Assembly: GCF_030463565.1 (NCBI RefSeq)
Contig: NC_134646.1
Coordinates: 66,295,710-66,359,709, forward strand
Direction: 5' to 3'
DNA length: 64,000 nucleotides
From: Pelecanus crispus
Lineage: Eukaryota > Chordata > Aves > Pelecaniformes > Pelecanidae
The position numbers and the translations under genes are program-made. The notes beneath the pieces were generated by a model that was not told the origin of the DNA, did no database searches, and saw only the letters and a program-made list of their open reading frames with translations. This document shows positions 56,448 through 64,000 of the stretch, one piece after another; position 1 is the stretch's first letter, and each line of letters begins with the position of its first letter.

Positions 56448-59400
56448 GTATGTACAGAAAAACAGGTTTTTTTCAGGCAGGAAATAGAGATACAATGGAA
56501 AGAAACAGCTACACAAGGCTTTTTCTGTGAGGGAGTGCAAAATCAACTGCTTGCTGATAAGTTAGGATGAGAAACAGGCAGGAAAGAATTTAGTACTTGC
56601 TGGGTTTCCAAGTTAAAATTTCAGCTAGAACAAAATTTGGATATAATGGAAAACTAAAACAGTAGCACTATTGGGCACAAAATGTAAACAGCTCTGCTAA
56701 GGACTGGGAGAAACATGATTTTTACTCCTTGAGCAATTCAAGAACAATGCCATTACCTGATCTGATACCATGCATGAAAGTGATTAAATATGAAATTATA
56801 GCACTCAGGCTGAAAAAAAATCATCCATGTATTAAAATATTTTTGATTGCTGTATCGTTTCTTACTTCTGCATAAAGGAGGACCTCCCATGGTGAGTGGT
56901 GCACACTAAGTAGTGTGAGCAGAACGTGCTTTTAAGAAGTCGTATTTGGCTCTCCAAATGGACATTGTATTGCATGTATTGTATTCTAATGTTATGCAAT
57001 TCAGGCAGATCAGAATATGTTTAAGAATTTCAGAACTTCCACTGATTTTGCATTGGTATAAAGACATAAACCTTAGTAAAACTGAATACAGAAAGGCTTT
57101 TACCTTTTGATTAAAGGATGAAACATATAAAACTAGCCTATGAGCTGTATACTGCATAGCTGATTTTTCCTTGTGACAATTTTCAGATTTGCATCAGATA
57201 ATTCGGATTCTGCTGTATTGTTTGATATTTGTGCTCAGCGTTTTGGGGAACATTCTGGTAATTACAGTGCTGATAAGAAACAAGCGGATGAGAACAGTCA
57301 CCAACACGTTTCTGCTGTCGCTAGCCGTCAGCGACCTGATGCTCTGCCTTTTCTGCATGCCGTTCACCCTCATCCCCAACCTGCTGAAAGACTTTATTTT
57401 TGGTAGCACTGTTTGCAAAACTGCCACTTATTTCATGGGTAAGTCTTGGAAGTTTATACTTATTTTGAAGACTGACTAATGAGATAAGTGAGAAGGTCAT
57501 TAAAGACCAGTAAAAAGCTGATTGTTTCCATCTGCCATTGAACAATTACCAAAATCACGAAGAAACAGCTTTGTAGCGCAAATCTTCATGGTTCTGGTTT
57601 CCTCAGTTTGATCCAGCAAAACACAGAGGCACCCACTTAATTGTAATGACATACGGAAGTGTGTTGCTGGATCAGGTTAAGTGAGAAGTATGTTGCATGA
57701 TCAAGCTTTAATGAGGAACCCGGCACATGCGCTTGCTTACCTGTCACTGGCAGAGTTATTAGCAGTGTTCAGACCACCCATGAGAAATGACAGGGCTGTA
57801 CAGTCCACACCAAGGGCAGGTTTTGCCCCCAGATTTTTGGTAGCAGTGATACATGGAAAAAAAAGGCGGCCAAAGTAGGTGTCATTTGCAGAGCTGGAAG
57901 TTAGCACACGCAATTTTTGAGAACAGGCCAGGTGTGATCAGAGCTCACCAGGAGACCACAAAATACAGACATCGGTTTTAAAGGCTGAATTTAAGAAGCA
58001 TCACTTTTATATACCTTGCCATGCCCCCTTTGGTTGTGGAGCCAGCAGCCAGGACTTTCAAAAGGCCTGGATTATATACGTCTCTGTAAGTGATTTTGTC
58101 TCACTTCCAATACTTCCTGTGCATTTGCTTGTTTCTTATTAAAAAAAAAAGAGAACATTATGTAAAGTTTTTGCTACACCGGCGGACCCTTGGTTAATTA
58201 CAGAAACCTTAGGTCCCCTTTCAACCTGTGCCCTTGAGAACTTTGATGTAATGTGAAAGTACACACCTAAAGTGTGCGAATGGGAAATCAACATCTTTTT
58301 GTAGATAAAACCAATAAAACTAAAGGCCATGTTTAAACAATTATAAAGAATTGCTGCCATAAATACCATAAAAACGTTACCAAAATGTTGTCATCTTTCT
58401 CTTTTTTCACACTGCGTAAATTACTTTATAAAAAAAATCCAGTGAAATATTTTCCAACATGAAGTTTTTCATTATGAAATGAGTCAGAATGTGGATGTTA
58501 GCAGTTCAGGTTAACAGAGGCTTTAATTGACAAACAGACACTGACATCCATTGCATCACCTATGCTCAATTTTTCGCTTTAAGATGTAGGAAGACTTATT
58601 TTAAATTACAGATAATTTGTGTAAAGCAAACTGTAAAGATCTTGGCATTTATATTTTGACCCACATTAGAACATTCACAGAGACTATTAAATGAAAGTTC
58701 ATTCACTGAAAAAAAAGTGTGTGACAAAATTAAGAAGAAATATTTATAATCTTGCAGTTATAAACCGGGGCACCTCAGTGACAGAAATACAGACCACTGA
58801 GTTATATTTTATAAGAACAAGAGAAATTAAGGGAACTTGAAGGACAAAGATTCTGCTGCAGAACTTCATTTCTCCTGCTTTGTAGCTCCATTAGCATCTA
58901 ATTTAAAAAGTGATAACGTATTTAATTCTCTTGAATGAGAAAATCAGATCACCAGTCAAGCAGGACACTTAAAAAAATTAAAACAATAGAAGAGGGACTA
59001 TGAACTTCTGTGTTAAAAGAGTAATTAACAGCATAATCCCACTGATTTCAAATGCTTGTTTGAATTTCAGTGCAATTAGTGGAGTGGATAAACCACAACA
59101 GCAAAGAGAAGAATTAGGAGGAAAAGTGTCTTCTTTACCTGTTATCAGAATTTCATGGTCTGACAGAATGAAACTTTTTTTCTTGGACTTCTGGAGTTAG
59201 AGAAGAGCAGAGTAGGAACATCAGTCTGGAGACCCAGACCCATTGCCCCCACATTCTTCCCTGACTTAATCAGCAGGATATTTGTAAATATTTTAGCTTC
59301 TGAATAGTTTGCTATATTTTTAATTTCCTATACGCCTACAGAAAGTTAGCAAGACTATTTGAAAATAACGTGAACCTTTAAAACCAGAGAATAACCTTTT

Positions 59401-62400
59401 TCTTTATTTTATATATATAGGTGTCTCTGTAAGTGTATCTACATTCAACCTGGTTGCCATATCTTTGGAGAGATACAGTGCCATTTGCAAACCGCTGCAG
59501 TCCAGGGTCTGGCAGACAAAATCTCATGCCTTGAAAGTGATTGCTGCTACCTGGTGTGTTTCCTTTACTATCATGTCACCATACCCAATTTACAGCAAAC
59601 TGGTACCTTTTACCAAGTATAACAACACCACAGCAAATATGTGTCGGCTCCTTTGGCCAAATGATGTCATTCAGCAGTCTTGGTAAGACATTTGTTAGCA
59701 AATGCATAATTATCTGGTGGAAAACAGGATTTCATGGTAGCATTAAGCCTACTGAAAATCAAGTATTAACCTACAGCAAACATTTACACTTCTATCATGC
59801 TTATTTAAGAAGTAAAAAAAAAAAAAAAATATTTTTATGCTGCTTACATTTTGACACTTGTATGACTTTTCCCTTGTTGTAGGAATGATACCCAACATGG
59901 CAATGGTCTATGCAGACTACGGTCTGCAAAACCCCAACTGCCACTGTAAAGAACGCATCTGTCACTCTTCAAGAAGGAATACTGGTTTCACTCATTTATA
60001 CATAAACTTAAATATTTTCAGAGAAGATTAATCATTGAGAAACGCAGACACATACAAGTGCCCCTCTGTGTGCTGCCTTGCCTGTTAACTTGTTTGTCTG
60101 AGGGTCATCTGAAGCAGAGAAGTAGAATATGAGAACTTGGAGAGGTTGCAAATGCCCTTCTTGAGAACTGAACCCTTTTGGGTCAGTTTACTTACAGAGA
60201 ATAGGGACAGAGAAATGAGGGGAGAGACAGTGCTCCAAGTCCTGCATGTCCCAGCAGAGTAAGTAAATAGTAGCACTATCAAGCAGCAATATTACTTAAA
60301 CATTATGTCTTTGCACGATGACTAAACACTTTAGCTGGTGCTGAAAATACGTAAGATTTTTTTGGGTACTGAAGGTCAGTTGGAACTGGGAACAAGATTA
60401 AAGTATGCACCACTTCGGTATGGTGTATCCACAAACATAGTAAATTTGTACTAATGCTTTCGGTAGTCTTAGGTATTTGGCAGTATGAGTACCGATGAGG
60501 AGGGAGGGTGCAAGGCGAAGTTCTCTTCTCCGTGGTGTTGTTGCAGATTCCCAGGTGTGTTAGTGATTTTGCACCAAAGTCCCGGGGAGACGCAGAGGTG
60601 TAGGCTTGTGAATGCATTTAAACAGAATTATTTCCCCAACTTGCAATCACACTAGAGAAGCTGCCTAGGAGAGTAACAGATGTGCAACCAAGTAAAAGCT
60701 GCTTCCTTTAGCAAAGGGGTGGCTGGCCCTGGGACCCCTCCCCAGGGGCTCTGCATGGCCCCGGGGATGCAAACCCAGGTTGTGGCTGCTCCGTCCCTGC
60801 CCGCGTGTGCCACGACCCTTGGCAGGTCAGATCTCACTGAAGTACTGCCTGCCAGTGCCAGCGGCTCCTGTCAGAGTCAGCAGCTGCTCATTTGCCTTCT
60901 GTAAGGCAATTTTTACATCATTCAAAGCTACGGGGCATCTGACTCTCATCTGGTTGCAGCAGGGAGCCCCACGGATGGGCAGAGACCTTCTGCCCCCTCT
61001 AAGCACTACGGGAGTGCCCACCTCCTCTGGGCCCGTGGAGTTTGGGTGATGGATGCTTTGCAGCCGCAATAGCCTTGCTTCTGCTGTACTTTTCTGGGGG
61101 AAGAAGGAGGAGAAGAGGTGGGAAGCTTCTAATTTCCAGACCACTCAAAATGATGCTTTGTATTAGCATGAAAAAATTTCAGAAAAATCTTGAAATCCTG
61201 CCCCGCCCCCCAGTTCTCACCTGGAGAAGGAGTTTTTCTGGGTTTGTGCTGTTCCGTGGTCTCAGTTTGTCTTTTGGTTATTTAGGTACACTTTCCAGCT
61301 ACTCATACTCTTTCTTATACCGGGCATTATAATGATGGTTGCGTATGGCCTAATTTCTTTGGAACTCTACAGAGGAATAAAATTTGACGCCAGCCAGAGA
61401 AAATCTTCACGAGGTAACAATACATTTAGGTTTGGGGTTTTTTTTAAGTTGAAGATACGAGTAGTTGTCTTGAGGCTACTAAAAGCAAAATTTTCTATTT
61501 GCAAAAATTATCATTATGGTCAGTAATGGTCATGAACTTGCCAGATGCATTTGTTGATTGAAGTTATTCCATTATTCACTAGCAGATAAATCCTCACCTA
61601 TGGCTTGTTTGCAAAGACTCTGGACAGGATACATTAAATTTCTAATTTGCTTATTATAGAAGTAGCAAGATTTTTTTTCTGGCCATGGATGAGAACCATT
61701 TCTCTCAATAAACACCACAATCAAAATTGTCAATTTAAGATAGAAGCATACAATTTTGAAAACTATCTTCAGTGAATACCTGAGCAAACAGTGTTCTTCC
61801 ATTTTTTGCATCAATTTGTATGGCGTTAAGACACGACAATATTGGGAGATAGCAGACGCAGAGCAGCTGATACACGACTGACTCAGAAGTAGGCCAGTGC
61901 TTTCCTTGCAGCAGTTGTTCAGCCATGAATTATGTTATTTATTTAGATTTAGACTCCATTCTTTATTTTGTATTTTGAATCACTGTTCAGAGATGTTTTT
62001 CCAACTATTTAAGCACTAATTTATATGTACAGAAAGAAAAATAAGTACCTGCAGTGCCAAATATGAGGATGGGGATGGATGCTACCTCAACAAAACCAAA
62101 AGAAAAAGGAAAATGCCATTGCAACAGCTCTCTGCTGCCAGCCATAGCAAAATAGAGCGGGTGAGAAGCAGCAGCTCTTCTGCCAACTTAATGGCCAAGA
62201 AACTTGTCATCCGCATGTTGATGGTGATAGTGATTTTGTTTTTCCTTTGCTGGACTCCCATCTTCAGCGTCAATGCCTGGCGCGCGTTTGACACCACTTC
62301 AGCAGACCAGCGTCTCTCAGGAGCTCCTATCTCCTTCATCCACTTGTTGTCCTACACTTCTGCCTGTGTGAACCCCATCGTATACTGCTTTATGAACAAG

Positions 62401-62559
62401 CGTTTCCGCATGGGTTTTCTATCCACTTTCACCTGCTGTGCAAAGCAAAAGCCCCCTGTGATACGTGGAGAGGTTGGTGATGAAGAGGAGGGGAAGACAA
62501 CAGGGGCTTCACTCTCCAAATGTTCTTACACGCACATGAATGCATCTGCACCCCCCTGA
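56327..62559 (+). CDS. CCKAR: Cholecystokinin type A (CCK1) receptor
   Basis: Class A GPCR for sulfated CCK-8, coupling mainly to Gq in gut, pancreas, vagal afferents and brain. Five exons join to 1290 bases (429 codons plus stop): 56327-56447, 57187-57438, 59421-59682, 61286-61413 and 62033-62559. An in-frame TGA at 56321-56323 fixes the start. N-terminal sequons are at N11, N14 and N26, and C20/C31 match the N-terminal disulfide spacing of human CCK1R. Other landmarks are TM1 GNILVITVLIRNKR, TM2 LAVSDL, C117 pairing with C199, and the ERY motif at 141-143. M198 and R200 in loop 2 and N335 and R338 in TM6 match human ligand-contact residues. CWTP is at 327-330, NPIVY at 368-372, and the likely palmitoylated pair is C389/C390. 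The tail GASLSKCSYTHMNAS matches CCKAR and not CCKBR. Position 358 (7.39) is His where human has Leu. Confidence 0.97.
56448..57186 (+). other. CCKAR: CCKAR intron 1
   Basis: A 739-bp GT-AG intron of phase 1. Nothing else was seen in it. Confidence 0.9.
57187..57438 (+). CDS. CCKAR: CCKAR exon 2
   Basis: This 252-bp exon has a TTTCAG acceptor and a GTAAGT donor. It encodes TM1, intracellular loop 1, TM2 (LLSLAVSDLMLCLF) and the start of TM3 with C117. The exon is clearly more GC-rich than its introns. Confidence 0.97.
57439..59420 (+). other. CCKAR: CCKAR intron 2
   Basis: A 1982-bp GT-AG intron of phase 1 ending in an AT-repeat-rich acceptor (ATATATATAG). No insert was recognised. Confidence 0.9.
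59421..59682 (+). CDS. CCKAR: CCKAR exon 3
   Basis: This 262-bp exon has an ATATAG acceptor and a GTAAGA donor. It encodes TM3 with the ERY motif, loop 2, TM4 and extracellular loop 2, with C199 and the M198/R200 ligand contacts. It ends inside Trp212. Confidence 0.97.
59683..61285 (+). other. CCKAR: CCKAR intron 3
   Basis: A 1603-bp GT-AG intron of phase 2. A GC-richer stretch at about 60700-61240 gives several chance open frames but no splice-supported exon. Confidence 0.9.
61286..61413 (+). CDS. CCKAR: CCKAR exon 4
   Basis: This 128-bp exon has a TTTAG acceptor and a GTAACA donor. It completes Trp212 and encodes TM5 (LLILFLIPGIIMMVAYGLIS) and the start of intracellular loop 3 (LYRGIKFDASQRKSSR). 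Confidence 0.97.
61414..62032 (+). other. CCKAR: CCKAR intron 4
   Basis: A 619-bp GT-AG intron of phase 1 with a GTAACA donor and no other recognised content. Confidence 0.9.
62033..62559 (+). CDS. CCKAR: CCKAR exon 5 with stop codon
   Basis: This 527-bp terminal exon has a GTACAG acceptor. It encodes the rest of loop 3, including a KTKRKRK basic cluster at 275-281, then TM6 (FFLCWTPIFSVNAWRAFD), TM7 (LLSYTSACVNPIVYCFMNKR) and the cytoplasmic tail. The stop is TGA at 62557-62559. Confidence 0.97.
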
Positions 62560-63161
62560 GCTGCGTCAGAAGAGGCAACGAGTGGCCTACAGATATTCAA
62601 GTATCTATCATCTGGTCTTGGAAAGTGACTGTGGCATCAGCTGAACATGCTTTAGTTCTGAGGTAATGAAACACTTCAGCTGACGGTAAATGCAGTGAGA
62701 ATTTTATGGGAAATGGATGCTATCACTGTCTGAGCTTTATATCACTTTCCCTTCGAAAGTACAAAGGAGGAAGAGGGCTCTTTGAAGATAAGGGACTTTA
62801 GAAGAAGCCTTAGAAGATGCTCTATTTGTCATAAATTCTCCTGTAAAAATTTGTGTCCTTTACATCAACAGTTTCGCTCAGTTTTCGGCTGCAGTTTTGA
62901 GTATCTCTTAAAATTTCCAAGATGCTAATAGATTCTCCTCAAACATGAATACATGTATTGCAGTCTTCACTTCGAGATCTATGCCTCATAATCAAAATCT
63001 TTCAGTTACATTTGTAGCATTTTTTCACATTATTTTAGCTGAGTGTGTTGAGATCATTTTGGTGTCACAGTCAATTAAAACAAGAATTTTGGGGTGGGGA
63101 GAACGGGCTTGTCCATGTGAAAATAATGCTTTTAAGTAAAATAATTTCATCTTTTTTTTTT

Positions 63162-63167
63162 AATAAA
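63162..63167 (+). terminator. First polyadenylation signal of CCKAR
   Basis: AATAAA behind a T-run, about 600 bases after the stop codon. It is plausible for a short-UTR transcript. Confidence 0.65.
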
Positions 63168-63259
63168 ATGAAAACAAATATTTGTGACCTTGTGGATGGA
63201 ATGCATTCTTCACTTAGGCAATAACCTAAATTAACATAATTTAATGTATTTTTGGTTTA

Positions 63260-63265
63260 AATAAA
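63260..63265 (+). terminator. Second polyadenylation signal of CCKAR
   Basis: A second AATAAA lies about 100 bases further, followed by GTGGCTTTCTTCTGTG, which resembles a GU-rich downstream element. It may give an alternative or the main 3' end. Confidence 0.6.
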
Positions 63266-63299
63266 CCCCATAGAACAAGCACAAAAAAGTGGCTTTCTT

Positions 63300-64000
63300 C
63301 TGTGCAACTGCAAGCACCCACACGTGCAAGTGGCAGGGTCTTAGGTGAGCCCCAAAGGCTCATGCGGAAATTGTCACACTGGGAAGCACAGGGATAAGTA
63401 CTTGGGATAAAGGCAAAGAGGTGATTTTACAAAAGACATAGGACGATGCCACGGTAGTCATACATTTCACAAATATATACACAGTCACTCCTGGCATGGT
63501 ACTGCCTACATGGAAATGGAAGCCATTGGACGTAGAAAGGCAGAAACAGCAGACACAATAAGCCAAGGCTAAAAGACCTTGTCAGAAAATACAGTTTTTC
63601 TAAACTGTGGAACAACTATTTTCTCCAACTACACATATTTGTAAACAGACCTAACACAGAAAAAAATCCTTTGAATGATGTAATTATTGGTGTTTTATTG
63701 AGCAAGGAATCCAGTCTCTTTCCTGTTCAGTGCACAGGTGAGTGTGGGTGTTCAGGTCATGCCCTTTGCTCTGTGGAGCTCAGCAGGAGAAGTTATATCA
63801 TTTATTTTGTTTTGTGAAAATATCCTGTTGGATAAAAAAATTGTTGGTAGACAGAGATTAAATTTGAGCACAGTGTGGAATGTAGATGTGGATATTAAAT
63901 ATAACCCCTCTCAAGGTTTTTAATCAGGAAAATCTGATCTCTTTACAGAATGATTTTAAATTGGAAATACAGTTTGAGTTCCAGGCACCCAGATGCATGT
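63300..64000. other. Intergenic downstream of CCKAR
   Basis: No exon or repeat was recognised. In other vertebrates RBPJ is the next gene, but no part of it is visible here. Confidence 0.6.

Larger units (their letters stand above)
62560..63265 (+). other. CCKAR: CCKAR 3' untranslated region
   Basis: Non-coding sequence from the stop codon to the two AATAAA signals. The cleavage point is not visible, so the end is approximate. Confidence 0.7.

Noticed and set aside
57173-57545. Open frames in other readings of CCKAR exon 2
   Set aside because: They are shadows of the receptor exon in wrong frames.
60680-61144. Overlapping open frames in a GC-richer part of CCKAR intron 3
   Set aside because: No splice sites link them to CCKAR in frame, exon 3 joins exon 4 perfectly without them, and the receptor length is then normal.

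Overview
This is a vertebrate nuclear window, almost certainly from a bird. It holds the 5' half of TBC1D19 on the minus strand and the complete cholecystokinin type A receptor gene CCKAR on the plus strand, arranged head to head. The same neighbours lie together in other vertebrates (TBC1D19-CCKAR-RBPJ). The avian call rests on the interspersed repeats: several CR1 LINE copies ending in the ATTCTATG-type 3' repeat, and a family of avian-type endogenous retroviral LTRs. No bacterial, phage or CRISPR structure is present, and I saw no tRNA or rRNA gene.

Region 1 (1-33112, minus strand) is TBC1D19. Ten coding exons, from the initiator ATG at 33112 to an exon ending at 740, can be joined by GT/AG splice sites with every phase matching (703 coding bases). 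They encode the N-terminal part of the protein. The TBC (Rab-GAP) domain should lie to the left of the window. A GC-rich, CpG-rich promoter (about 32840-33480) carries a full RFX X-box about 80 bp upstream of the ATG. The introns hold CR1 copies, LTRs and a truncated endogenous retrovirus that stops about 120 bp from exon 4.

Region 2 (33480-56316) is intergenic. It contains three LTRs (one still joined to a little internal sequence), a short CR1 piece, an old CR1/L3-like LINE relic at 50.8-53.2 kb, A-rich tracts, and a TG repeat just upstream of CCKAR. I found no protein-coding gene here.

Region 3 (56327-63265, plus strand) is CCKAR: five coding exons (121, 252, 262, 128 and 527 bp) joining to 429 codons plus stop. 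The product is a seven-transmembrane peptide receptor with an ERY motif, the ligand-contact residues Met/Arg in extracellular loop 2 and Asn/Arg in TM6, CWxP, NPxxY and C-terminal cysteines. Two AATAAA signals follow. The two genes share a neighbourhood, not a pathway: TBC1D19 is a predicted Rab GTPase-activating protein, CCKAR the gut and brain satiety receptor for sulfated CCK.

I found no wholly new system. The points most worth checking are the histidine at TM7 position 7.39 of CCKAR, a small uORF overlapping its start codon, a cAMP-response element kept intact in four LTRs, a CR1 with an inverted 5' end typical of twin priming, a CR1/ERV mosaic, the X-box in the TBC1D19 promoter, and a perfect 19-bp intronic hairpin.
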